Source: Halobacteriales archaeon QS_8_69_26
Lineage (GTDB): Archaea > Halobacteriota > Halobacteria > Halobacteriales > SW-7-71-33
Length of the DNA stretch: 64,000 nucleotides
Direction of reading: 5' to 3'
Assembly: GCA_003023195.1 (NCBI GenBank)
Contig: PXRX01000028.1
Span: 19,520 to 83,519, forward strand
The position numbers and the translations under genes were made by a program. How positions within the stretch are numbered: position 1 is the stretch's first letter; every line of letters begins with the position of its first letter. Positions 24,636 to 32,805 of the stretch are shown here, in pieces. A model generated the notes under the pieces. That model made no database searches, was not told the DNA's origin, and saw only the letters and a program-made list of their open reading frames with translations.

Positions 24636-25124
24636 TACCCCGAATAGGGCCTTGACCGGGTAAGTAAGCTACGACGGCGTGATCCGGGATCACAATGGGG
24701 GGATTACGGGTCGGGTGAACCCCTCGGATCGGTCGGGCTCTTCGGAGGTGTTGGCCTATTCGTCACCTCACCCGGATCCGTCACGACCTCCCCGAAAGCC
24801 CCCGACCCGCTCGACTCGGAGGACTCGCTGCGCTCCTCGGCTCGCTCCCGCTGGTCGCTCGCCTTCGGTGCTTGCTTCGTCCGCCGTCGTCCAGCGGGTC
24901 GGCCCCTTTCATCCCCGCCCGGTGCCGGATCACCGGAATCACGGTTCACACTGGGGGTGCGCCCAGGTGCTTGGACCCCTCACCTCCCCGCCCGGTCGGT
25001 CGCCGTCCGGAGCGGCCCTCCACGGCGTTCCGGGCCGCTCCGGGGGGATCCGACCGGGTGCGTCCGTCGGGCACCCCGGCGGTCGGTCTCGGCGGGGTCC
25101 GGTGAGCGAGAGGGGTACGGAGGG
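24636..25124. other. Intergenic region of 489 bp without a supported gene
   Basis: The region holds the aRF1 upstream sequence (gggccttgaccgggtaagtaag) and a stretch of clustered small inverted repeats (ctcggaggactcgctgcgctcctcggctcgctc at about 24816-24850). The short ORFs here are low-complexity Arg/Ser/Pro or shadow frames. Nothing else identifiable was seen. Confidence 0.5.
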
Positions 25125-25907
25125 TCACCCGATCGGTTCGGTGAGGTCGACGAGTTCCTCGTGGAGGCCCTCGTCGACGGTGGCGACGTACAGCGGTCCG
25201 AACCGGTGGACGTGGGCGCCGGCCTCCTCGGCGAGGAGTTCGCCGGCGTGCTGTTCCTCCTGGTCGGCGTGGTAGGTGACCATCCCCTCGATCCGTCCGC
25301 GGGCGAACACGCCCCAGTGGACCGTCGGCGACCACGACTCGATGACCCGCTTGACCGTGACCGACAGGGCGTCCTGGAGGGTCGCGGCGGTCGCCATCAA
25401 CTGGGGTTCGCGCTTGACCTCGTGTCCGATCACCCACCCGACCGTGGCGGCCTCGGTGGCGACGCCGGACCCCTCGGCGGTGACCGGGTCGCCGTTGTAG
25501 CGCACGCCCTCGCCCCGCCGGGCGACGTAGCGGTCCTCGACGGCGGGGACTTCGACGGCCGCGACCACCGGTTCCTCGTCCTCCAGGACGGTCGCACAGA
25601 CCCCGAAGGTCGGGAGGCCGGCGACGAAGTCGTTGGTGCCGTCCAGCGGGTCGATCACCCACCGGTACGGCGAGTTCGGGTCACCGGCGTGTTCGCCCGA
25701 CTCCTCGGCGGTGATCCGGTGGTCCGGGAACGCCTCGCGGACGACCGAGAGGACCCGTCGCTCGGACTCGCGGTCGGCCTCGCTCTCCACGTCGTGGGGA
25801 CCGTACTCGGCGTCGGCGTCGCTCCCGCGGAACGCCTCCCGGAGGTAGTCGCCGCCGGCCCGGACCGCCTCGACGGCCGTCGCCTCGACCGCGTCGAGGT
25901 CCGTCAC
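25125..25907 (-). CDS. Inositol-monophosphatase / fructose-bisphosphatase family protein
   Basis: This 260-residue Mg-dependent phosphatase starts at GTG 25907. The family motifs are visible: ITAEESGEHA (metal-binding Glu), WVIDPLDGTNDFVAGLP (the DPLDGT signature) and a C-terminal ADQEEQHAGELLAEEAGA corresponding to the WD..AG region with the Trp-Asp replaced. The substrate could be inositol phosphate, fructose bisphosphate or NADP and is not determinable. It lies downstream of the Usp gene on the same strand by about 110 bp. Confidence 0.85.
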   Translation of the reverse strand: MTDLDAVEATAVEAVRAGGDYLREAFRGSDADAEYGPHDVESEADRESERRVLSVVREAFPDHRITAEESGEHAGDPNSPYRWVIDPLDGTNDFVAGLPTFGVCATVLEDEEPVVAAVEVPAVEDRYVARRGEGVRYNGDPVTAEGSGVATEAATVGWVIGHEVKREPQLMATAATLQDALSVTVKRVIESWSPTVHWGVFARGRIEGMVTYHADQEEQHAGELLAEEAGAHVHRFGPLYVATVDEGLHEELVDLTEPIG

Positions 25908-26018
25908 GGCGACTCCCCCCCGGGAATCGGTCGCTGTGGGCCCTGCATTGGATCCACGTCGGGCGTCGCCGTCCAAATGGGTTCCGGGCGATCGACGGAC
26001 GACCCGACCGCGGGACCG

Positions 26019-26909
26019 CTACCGGTTGTTCCTGACCGAGAGGACGACGCTGCGGGCCTCCCGGCGGACCGACCCGGTCGTCGACCCGGCGATGAACCGC
26101 CGGAGCCGGCCCTTCGTCGGCGCGCCGACGACCGTGAGCCCGTAGTACTGGGACTGCTCGACGATCGCCTCCGCCGGGTCCGCGGCCTCCAGCACCCACG
26201 TCGACGTGGACCCGGGGCGACCGATCCGTTCGGTCGCGGCCTCGACGCACGCCCGGGCCGCCTCGCGCCGGCGGTCCGGGGGGTCCTCGGGGACGACGTG
26301 GAGGACGTCGACCCACGCGTCGTTCTCGGCGGCGACCCGTCCGGCGACGTCCGTCGCCAGGCCGGAGTGGGGGCCGTCGGCGACCGCCAGCAGGACCGAC
26401 GGGACCCGCTCGTAGCCCGTGTTCCCGGCGACGGTGACCACGTCACAGTCCGCGTGAACCGCCAACCGCTCGGTGAGCCCGCGCCGGAGCAGTCCGGCCG
26501 CCGACCCGCCGGGCACGACCAGGGTGTCGACGTCGTGGCGCTCGACCGCGCCCAGGATCCCCCGGGCGAGGGTGCGGGCGCCGCTGATCCCGACCCGGCG
26601 CGGTCCCGGGGGAGAGACCCGCTCGACCGCCCAGTCGAGGATCCGTTCCTCCGCCTCGGCGGTGAGGTCGGCCCGGGGGCCGGGGGCCGGAGCGTCCCCC
26701 CCGGCGACGGGATCCGAGACGTGTAACGAGGCGTCCGTCGACCGCGCCAGCGCGGCCGCGACCCGGACCTGGTCGGTCGTAGCCGACCCCTGGGACGCGA
26801 TGAGCGGCGCGAGGATGTGCTCGCCCGCCAGGCCCCCCGCCACCGTCGACGGTCCGTCCGACGGACCACCCGACGCCCCCGAGAGGATCCCCAGCCCTGC
26901 GACTCTCAT
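26019..26909 (-). CDS. Tandem universal-stress-protein (UspA) domain protein
   Basis: This 296-residue protein holds two Usp-like alpha/beta domains. The first starts at EHILAPLIASQGSATTDQVRVAAALA and ends near ERLAVHADCDVVTV. The second starts at PSVLLAVADGPHSGLATDVAG and ends in GAPTKGRLRRFIAGSTTGSVRREA, which keeps the G-x(9)-G-S/T nucleotide-binding pattern. ATG 26909 is used rather than the far-upstream start. Its physiological role is unknown, and the domain architecture suggests ATP or AMP binding. The promoter region holds an inverted-repeat-like element at 27044-27061. Confidence 0.8.
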   Translation of the reverse strand: MRVAGLGILSGASGGPSDGPSTVAGGLAGEHILAPLIASQGSATTDQVRVAAALARSTDASLHVSDPVAGGDAPAPGPRADLTAEAEERILDWAVERVSPPGPRRVGISGARTLARGILGAVERHDVDTLVVPGGSAAGLLRRGLTERLAVHADCDVVTVAGNTGYERVPSVLLAVADGPHSGLATDVAGRVAAENDAWVDVLHVVPEDPPDRRREAARACVEAATERIGRPGSTSTWVLEAADPAEAIVEQSQYYGLTVVGAPTKGRLRRFIAGSTTGSVRREARSVVLSVRNNR

Positions 26910-27043
26910 GCCTACCAACAGTTCCTCCCTGCTTAAAAACCCGGGAGATAGTTCACGGCCGTCCCGTCCCCGGATTCCGTCGATCGTCCGCGGTCGTGCA
27001 TCAACCGCACACGACCGCACCGTCCCTCCGCCCTCCCCGGATT

Positions 27044-27061
27044 TACAGTAAGGTTACAGTA
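27044..27061. promoter_or_regulatory. TACAGTAAGGTTACAGTA element (imperfect palindrome)
   Basis: This 18-mer lies 135 nt upstream of the Usp gene start and matches the perfect palindrome at 46625-46642 at 17 of 18 positions. It may be a binding site of an unidentified regulator or a recurrent small repeat. No direct evidence for function is available. Confidence 0.4.
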
Positions 27062-27093
27062 CGGGGATCCGGTCGGTCCGAGAGCGCCGGTCC

Positions 27094-27200
27094 GGCGACG
27101 ACCGATGCAATTCCGCACCGACCCCGGCGACGACCGATGCAATTCCGCGCCGACCCCGGCGACGACCGACGCAATTCCGCGCCGACCCCGGCGACGATCA
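27094..27200. repeat. 32-bp tandem repeat, three units plus partial fourth
   Basis: Copies start at 27094, 27126, 27158 and (partial) 27190, each opening ggcgacgaccgatgcaattc or a one-base variant. There are no spacers, so it is not a CRISPR. The last, truncated copy ends near the stop codon of the acyl-CoA ligase gene. Confidence 0.9.
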
Positions 27201-27217
27201 CTCCGCGTCGACGGCGA

Positions 27218-28831
27218 TCACTCCTCGTCGCCGAACTCGGCCTTGATAGCCTCGCGGTCTATCTTCGAGGGGCCGGACGTCGGCATCTCGTCGACGAACG
27301 CGACGGACCGGGGGTGTTTGAACCGGGCGAGGCGGCCGTCGAGGAACTCCCGGAGCGATTCGAGGTCGATGGTCCGGTCGCCCTGGACGACCGCCCGGCC
27401 GACCTGGCCCCACTGCTCGTCCGGGACGGGAACGACGACCACCTCCTCGACGCCGGGGTGGTCGGCGATGGCGTCCTCCACCTCGGCGGGATAGACGTTC
27501 TCGCCGCCGGAGACGTACATGTTCTTCTTGCGGCCCTCGACGTAGTGGTAGCCGTCCTCGTCGACCCGCGCCAGGTCGCCGGTCGAGACCCACCCATCCC
27601 CGAAGGTGGCCTCGCTTTCTTCGGGATTGCGCCAGTAGCGGTCGGCGGCGTGGGGCCCGGCGAGTTCGAGTTCGCCGATCTCGCCCCGGTCGAGTTCCCC
27701 GCCGTCGTCGCCGACGACGCGGGTGTCGACGTGGGGCGCGGGGACCCCGACGCTGTCGGCCGTCGCGCGGTCCCACCCCTCGGGCATGGCGAAGTTGTTG
27801 GGGCCACACTCGGTGAGGCCGTACCCCTGCGAGAGGTCGACGTCGCGCTCCCACCACTCGCGCATCACCCGTTCGCGGCAGGGGCCGCCGCCGGACTTGA
27901 CGAACCGCAGGGTCGAGAGGTCGGCCTCCTCCCAGTCGTCGTGGTCGGCCATCATCCGCAACACCGCAGGGACGGCGATGAGCAGGGAGGCCTCGGTCTC
28001 GTCGACGAGGCCGAGCACCTCGGCGGGGTCGAACTCCCGGGCGACGATGACCTCGCCGCCGACGTGGAACAGGGGGACGGTGATGACGTTCCACCCGCCG
28101 GTGTGGAACATCGGGAACGTCATCGGGGTGACGTCGTCCGGCCGCAGGCCCCAGGCCGTGATGGTGTTGAAGGAGTTCCACAGCACCGACCCGTGGGTCA
28201 GCACCGTCTCCTTGGGCACGCCGGTCGACCCGCCCGTGTGCAGGAAGAGGGCGGGGTCCGACAGGGCGAGGTCGGCCGTCTCGACCGGCGAGTCGTCCTC
28301 GGGCAGTGCGCCGGCGTAGTCCCCCGCCGCCAGGTCGGAGTCCACCGGGTCGGGGTCGGGTTCCGCCCGGCCCGCGATCCCACCGGTCCCCAGGGCGAGG
28401 GCGGGAGCGTCGACGCCGCAGTTCCCGTGGGCGAGGGCGGCGGCGACGTCGTCGGCGAAGGGGGCCTCCACCACGAGGAGTTCGGGGTCGACGTCGTCGA
28501 GCAGTGCGCCCATCTCGGGGGGTGCCAGCCGGTGGGACAGCGGTGCGAGCACCCCGCCGGTCTTGCACGCGCCGAAGAATAGGTCGACCAGTTCGGGACG
28601 GTTGCGCGAGACGACCGCCACCCGCTCCCCGTCGGCGACGCCGTGGGCCGAGAGGAGGCGTGCGGTCCGGTTCGCCCGCCGGTCGAGTTCGGCGTAGGTG
28701 AACGATGCGCCCGAACTCGCGTCCCGCAGGCCGACCGCGTCCGGCGAGAGGGCCGCGCGACGCTCGCTGTAGGCACCCACCCAGCCGTACGGCCGGGCGG
28801 AGTGGTCGTGGACTGGGTCCTGATCGGTCAT
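27218..28831 (-). CDS. AMP-forming acyl-CoA synthetase
   Basis: This 537-residue ANL-superfamily enzyme activates a carboxylic acid with ATP to give an acyl-CoA. The core motifs are LHTGGSTGVPKETVLTH (P-loop), GYGLTECGPNNF (A5), GDGWVSTGDLARVDEDGY (A7/A8 with Asp and Arg) and PTSGPSKIDREAIKAEF (A10 catalytic Lys). The substrate chain length is not apparent. It lies 96 bp downstream of an alpha/beta hydrolase gene on the same strand, so the two could form an acyl-handling unit. Confidence 0.9.
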   Translation of the reverse strand: MTDQDPVHDHSARPYGWVGAYSERRAALSPDAVGLRDASSGASFTYAELDRRANRTARLLSAHGVADGERVAVVSRNRPELVDLFFGACKTGGVLAPLSHRLAPPEMGALLDDVDPELLVVEAPFADDVAAALAHGNCGVDAPALALGTGGIAGRAEPDPDPVDSDLAAGDYAGALPEDDSPVETADLALSDPALFLHTGGSTGVPKETVLTHGSVLWNSFNTITAWGLRPDDVTPMTFPMFHTGGWNVITVPLFHVGGEVIVAREFDPAEVLGLVDETEASLLIAVPAVLRMMADHDDWEEADLSTLRFVKSGGGPCRERVMREWWERDVDLSQGYGLTECGPNNFAMPEGWDRATADSVGVPAPHVDTRVVGDDGGELDRGEIGELELAGPHAADRYWRNPEESEATFGDGWVSTGDLARVDEDGYHYVEGRKKNMYVSGGENVYPAEVEDAIADHPGVEEVVVVPVPDEQWGQVGRAVVQGDRTIDLESLREFLDGRLARFKHPRSVAFVDEMPTSGPSKIDREAIKAEFGDEE

Positions 28832-28927
28832 GGTTCGTGTGTGTCGTGGTCCGTGGGCTGGATCCCGTTCGGTCGTGGAGTCGGTGCGCGTCGTGGGGCG
28901 ACGTGTCGGATCGCGGGACGGGTCATC

Positions 28928-29809
28928 TCAGGCGTGTTCGCGGACGTGCTCGCGGATCCGTTCGGTGACGGCGTCGGCCTCCTCGATGAAGAAGAGGTGT
29001 TCGCCGCCCTCGTACAGTTCGAGGTCGGAGTTCGGCAGGCGCTCGTGGATCTTCCGGCCGTTCTCGACCGGGAGCACCCTGTCGGCGGTGCCGTGGGCGA
29101 CCAGGGTGGGCTGGGTCAGCCGGTCGAGTTTCCCCGATGAGTCGTAGGCGTTGTAGGCCGCCCCCTGGGCGAGTCGCTCTGCCTCCCCCGCGTCCATCGC
29201 CAGGCGCCAGTCGACGATCTCCTCGACCGTCTCCGGGTTCGACTCGAAGAACTCGTCGGTCATCGCCGCGCGCATCCGGTGTTTGATCGTCCCGCGCTCG
29301 TCGGCGTCCTCGGGTACCGCGTACATCTGCTGGATGGTCTCCTCGGGGATGTCGACCGCCGGTTCGGCGGCCCCGCCCATGCTCGTACACAGGAGCGTGA
29401 CCGACTTGGCGCGGTCGTACTCGACGGCGTACTCCTGGGCGACCATCCCCCCGAGGCTGGCGCCGACCACGTGGACCTCCTCGACGCCCGCGTCGTCGAG
29501 GACGGCCTCCAGGTCCGCGGCCATGTCCGGGATCCGGTAGCCGTCGAGTTTGAAGATGGCCAGCGCCTGCAGCCCCTTCCAGTTGGGGATCTTCCGCAAC
29601 AGCCAGTGGGGGCCCGGGGCGTCCGAGTCGCCGGTCCCCCGGTTGTCCCAGACGACCCGTTCGTAGCCGTCCATGCGCTCGACCTGCCAGTTCCACATCC
29701 ACCGGCCGTAGCCCTGCCCCTCGACGAAGACGACGGTCTCGCCGTCCCCGTCGGCCGGTTCGGAGACCTCGTAGTAGAGCGACACCTCGCCGTTCCGTGC
29801 CCGCGGCAT
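28928..29809 (-). CDS. Alpha/beta-hydrolase fold protein
   Basis: This 293-residue protein has the alpha/beta-hydrolase triad motifs: nucleophile Ser in VVGASLGGMVAQEYA, Asp in VAHGTADRVLPVENG and His in EGGEHLFFIEEA. The N-terminus EVSLYYEVSEPADGDGETVVFVEGQGYG lacks a signal peptide, so it is cytosolic. The substrate is unknown. It is possibly an ester or thioester, given the acyl-CoA ligase gene downstream. It is divergent from the FAD oxidoreductase gene. Confidence 0.85.
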   Translation of the reverse strand: MPRARNGEVSLYYEVSEPADGDGETVVFVEGQGYGRWMWNWQVERMDGYERVVWDNRGTGDSDAPGPHWLLRKIPNWKGLQALAIFKLDGYRIPDMAADLEAVLDDAGVEEVHVVGASLGGMVAQEYAVEYDRAKSVTLLCTSMGGAAEPAVDIPEETIQQMYAVPEDADERGTIKHRMRAAMTDEFFESNPETVEEIVDWRLAMDAGEAERLAQGAAYNAYDSSGKLDRLTQPTLVAHGTADRVLPVENGRKIHERLPNSDLELYEGGEHLFFIEEADAVTERIREHVREHA

Positions 29810-30098
29810 GGGGGATCGGTCGACGCCCCCGACCTAATAAACCCGAGTTCACATGTCAAGACCCCCCGGATCCGGGGAGCGTCCCGGAAACCACCCCGCT
29901 GGAACGCCGGGATCCCGGGGACCGACTCCCGCGAGGATCGCCGGCGAGCACGGGATCGTTCCGGATTTCCCCCTCCGCAAGCTTTTCGACCGGGAATCAC
30001 CAACGAAATTTCATGCCGGATCGACGGACGGAAACGGTGAATCGGGGTCCCACGGCTCGCCGGGAACCGACCGCCTCGCGAGGGGTCGGGAGCGGACC

Positions 30099-31799
30099 AT
30101 GAGCCCACGGACCGGTCGCGGCCGGGGCGCCTTCGGCGACCGGCCCCACGTCGCGGTGCTGGGTGGCGGCGTCGGCGGCCTGAGCGCCGCCCAGAAACTG
30201 GCCGAGCGCGGCTTCCCGGTGACGGTCTACGAGGCGCGCGAGCGGTTCGGCGGCAAGGCCCGGTCCATTCCCGGGCCCGACCGCGGGGCCGGCCCACCCC
30301 TGCCCGGAGAGCACGGCTTCCGCTTTTTCCCGGGCTTCTACCGCCACCTGCCCGACGCGATGGCGCGGATCCCCGACGGCGAGGGGAGCGTCGCCGACAA
30401 CCTCGTCGCAGCCTCGGGGATGATGCTGGCCCGGACCGGGCAACCGGCCCGGGAGATCGGTATCGACACCCCACGGAGCGTCGGGGAGTGGCGGACCGCG
30501 ATGGAGAACGTCTTCGCCGGCCAGGACGTCCCCGCCGACGAGTCCGCCTTCTTCGTCAACCGGTTGCTGTACCTGCTGACGACCTGCCGGGAGCGCCGGG
30601 AGGACGAACTGGAGGACACCACCTGGTGGGAGTTCATCGAGGCCGAGCGGATGTCCCCGGCCTACCGGACCTTCCTCGGCGACGGCCTCACCCGGATGCT
30701 GGTCGCGATGCGCCCCCAGGTCTCCAGCGCCCGCACCATCGGCCGGGTCTACCTCCAGTTGTTCCGGGGTCGGCTCGACCCCTCCATCGAGGCTGACCGG
30801 GTGCTCGACGCCCCCTCCAACGAGGCGTGGATCGACCCCTGGGTCCGCTATTTGGAGGACCTGGGCGTCGAGTTGCACGCCGACACGGCGGTCACACGCC
30901 TCCACGCCGACGGCCGGCGGATCACCGGCGCGGAACTCGACGACGGGAGCGAGGTCGACGCCGACTACTACGTGCTGGCGGTCCCCGTCGAGGTGGCCGA
31001 CCGCCTCGCCACCGAGGCGGTGTGCCGGACAGCCCCGTCGCTGCGGGGCCTCTCCGAACTGGAGACCGGGTGGATGAACGGCGTCCAGTTCTACCTCTCC
31101 GAACCCGTCGGCACCGTCCACGGCCACGGCGTCTACTACGACTCCCCGTGGGCGCTGACCTCCATCGCCCAGGGGCAGTTCTGGCCCGACTACGACCTCG
31201 ACGCCAGGGCCGACGGCTCCGTCGAGGACGTCCTCTCGGTTTGCGTCTCGGACTGGGACACCCCCGGGATCCTCTACGGCAAGCCCGCCCGGGAGTGTTC
31301 CCCCGAGGAGATACAGGAGGAGGTGTGGGCACAGCTACAGGACCACCTCGGCGAGGACACCCTGCCCGACGCCCACCTCGTCGACTGGTTCCTGGACCCC
31401 GAGATACGGTTCGAGGACGGGACCGTCGCCAACGACGCACCCCTCCTGATCAACACGGTCGGCTCCCTGCGCCACCGGCCCGACGCCGGCACCGAGGCCG
31501 AGAACCTCGTCCTCGCGGCCGACTACGTCCGCACCCACACCGACCTGGCGAGCATGGAGGCCGCCAACGAGGCCGCCCGCCGCGCGGTCAACGAGATCAT
31601 AGACCGCGAGGGGATCCGCTCGGAGCGGTGTGGCGTCTGGGACTTCGAGGAACCCGCGGTGTTCCGCCCGGCCAAGCGCCAGGACCAGATCCGGTACCGC
31701 CTCGGCCTCCCGCACCCCGGCGAGGCCGCCACCCCCATCTGGCGGACCTACGACCGGATCCGCGGCGGGGCCTCGGACCTCACCGCGCTGTTCGATTGA
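30099..31799 (+). CDS. FAD-dependent amine-oxidase/phytoene-desaturase-like oxidoreductase
   Basis: This 566-residue flavoprotein begins with a Rossmann FAD fold (VAVLGGGVGGLSAAQKLAERG). It has the GEHGFRFFPGFYRHLPDAMARIP block seen in the phytoene-desaturase/hydroxysqualene-dehydroxylase group (COG3349). The C-terminal FAD contact is in NLVLAADYVRTHTDLASMEAAN. ATG 30099 is chosen because the Rossmann fold begins shortly after it. The reaction is an FAD-linked oxidation or isomerisation, possibly on an isoprenoid. The exact substrate cannot be assigned, and carotenoid or squalene genes are not adjacent. Confidence 0.8.
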   Translation: MSPRTGRGRGAFGDRPHVAVLGGGVGGLSAAQKLAERGFPVTVYEARERFGGKARSIPGPDRGAGPPLPGEHGFRFFPGFYRHLPDAMARIPDGEGSVADNLVAASGMMLARTGQPAREIGIDTPRSVGEWRTAMENVFAGQDVPADESAFFVNRLLYLLTTCRERREDELEDTTWWEFIEAERMSPAYRTFLGDGLTRMLVAMRPQVSSARTIGRVYLQLFRGRLDPSIEADRVLDAPSNEAWIDPWVRYLEDLGVELHADTAVTRLHADGRRITGAELDDGSEVDADYYVLAVPVEVADRLATEAVCRTAPSLRGLSELETGWMNGVQFYLSEPVGTVHGHGVYYDSPWALTSIAQGQFWPDYDLDARADGSVEDVLSVCVSDWDTPGILYGKPARECSPEEIQEEVWAQLQDHLGEDTLPDAHLVDWFLDPEIRFEDGTVANDAPLLINTVGSLRHRPDAGTEAENLVLAADYVRTHTDLASMEAANEAARRAVNEIIDREGIRSERCGVWDFEEPAVFRPAKRQDQIRYRLGLPHPGEAATPIWRTYDRIRGGASDLTALFD

Positions 31800-31857
31800 G
31801 CGGATCCCCGGGGGGTCGCGGGATCGGTCGGCGTTCCGGCACTACCGCGGGTCCGGA

Positions 31858-32058
31858 TCAGTACCGGGTGAACGAGATCCAGTCGGTCGCCTTGTAGGCG
31901 ACGAACCCGAACACGCCGAACAGGAACACCGCGGCGGCCCACGCGACCGCGGACGCCCGGCCGTCGGGGGCGGCGTCCCGGTAGACCGGCCCCGCGATCG
32001 GAGCCCAGATCACTGCCCACCCGAGGAGACCCACCACCCCGATCGGAACGTTCGACAC
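31858..32058 (-). CDS. Small two-helix membrane protein (66 aa)
   Basis: From GTG 32058 the protein reads VSNVPIGVVGLLGWAVIWAP, IAGPVYRDAAPDGRAS, then a second helix AAAVFLFGVFGFVAYKATDW. Two transmembrane segments are evident. It is a conserved-looking small haloarchaeal membrane protein with no known role. It is divergent from the following lipoprotein gene. Confidence 0.65.
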   Translation of the reverse strand: MSNVPIGVVGLLGWAVIWAPIAGPVYRDAAPDGRASAVAWAAAVFLFGVFGFVAYKATDWISFTRY

Positions 32059-32162
32059 GGTTCGACCGTCCTCCGGATCGACGTCCTCGACGAGGCGAAA
32101 TGAATCCAGGCGGTCGTAGCTCCGACACAAGAGACTTACAGCAGGAGTCGGTTGCCGGTTAC

Positions 32163-32780
32163 GTGCGCCGACGGACGCTCCTCGTCCTCCTCGCAGCGAC
32201 GGCGGGGTGTGCGACTCCCCGAACGGACGGGAACGGGGGAACGACTGCGACGGAGTCGGGACCGGCGTCGACCGGGACGACGATAGACGGGACATCCACT
32301 GACCGGGAGGCGACGGCCGGCGTGACGCCAGCGAACGCGGAGACGGCCGACGGAACACCGCAGAACCCGGCGACGAACGGGACGACGGCCGACGGATCGC
32401 CGTCCGCCGGGTGTTCGACGGTCGAGACGGAGTTCGAACCGCCCGGTCCGTCGAAGCCGGACCGACTAACCGTCGAGACGGTGAAAGACCCAGTAATCCG
32501 TGTCGAGCGGGCATACGAGAGGACCATCGCCATCGATTCGGGAACACTCGACCTGCCGGATGGCGCGCGTCTTACGCAATTCAATATTTACCATCGCAAC
32601 TCGGAGTCCGTCCGATCGGAGGAGGGATTCAGGGTCACGGTCGGCGGAATGGCCCGGTTCGACCGGGGGGACCTGCACGGGGACCGGAGAGTCGAGGTCG
32701 CCACCTACCGCGTTACGACCCGGCGGATCCGCCGGCTGTCGGGGATCGGTGACCCGACCGGAACCCTCGTCTGCTGGTGA
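32163..32780 (+). CDS. Putative lipoprotein of unknown function
   Basis: This 205-residue protein starts at GTG 32163, giving an N-terminus VRRRTLLVLLAATAGC with a twin-arginine-like run and a lipobox TAGC. The track start at ATG 32100 would add 21 less plausible residues. A long Thr/Ala/Gly/Glu/Asp linker precedes a C-terminal domain of about 100 residues (CSTVETEFEPPGPSK, then RVTVGGMARFDRGDLHGD). It is presumably membrane-anchored on the outside. No family was recognised. Confidence 0.65.
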   Translation: MRRRTLLVLLAATAGCATPRTDGNGGTTATESGPASTGTTIDGTSTDREATAGVTPANAETADGTPQNPATNGTTADGSPSAGCSTVETEFEPPGPSKPDRLTVETVKDPVIRVERAYERTIAIDSGTLDLPDGARLTQFNIYHRNSESVRSEEGFRVTVGGMARFDRGDLHGDRRVEVATYRVTTRRIRRLSGIGDPTGTLVCW

Positions 32781-32805
32781 CCCGAGGACGGGTCCCGACT
32801 GCCGG

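Larger units (their letters stand above)
26910..27217. other. Intergenic region carrying a 32-bp repeat array
   Basis: This region of about 308 bp between the Usp gene start and the acyl-CoA ligase stop codon contains the 18-bp TACAGTAAGGTTACAGTA element (27044-27061) and a tandem repeat (27094-27200). No ORF in it is supported. Confidence 0.6.

Noticed and set aside
24704-24949. 81-aa minus ORF upstream of aRF1
   Set aside because: It has low-complexity composition with no recognisable domain and overlaps small inverted repeats.
27094-27200. 32-bp repeat array considered as a CRISPR
   Set aside because: There are no spacers and the unit varies gradually along the array.
32163-32780. Longer start for the lipoprotein gene at ATG 32100
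   Set aside because: The Tat/lipobox signal begins at GTG 32163. The added residues would disturb it.
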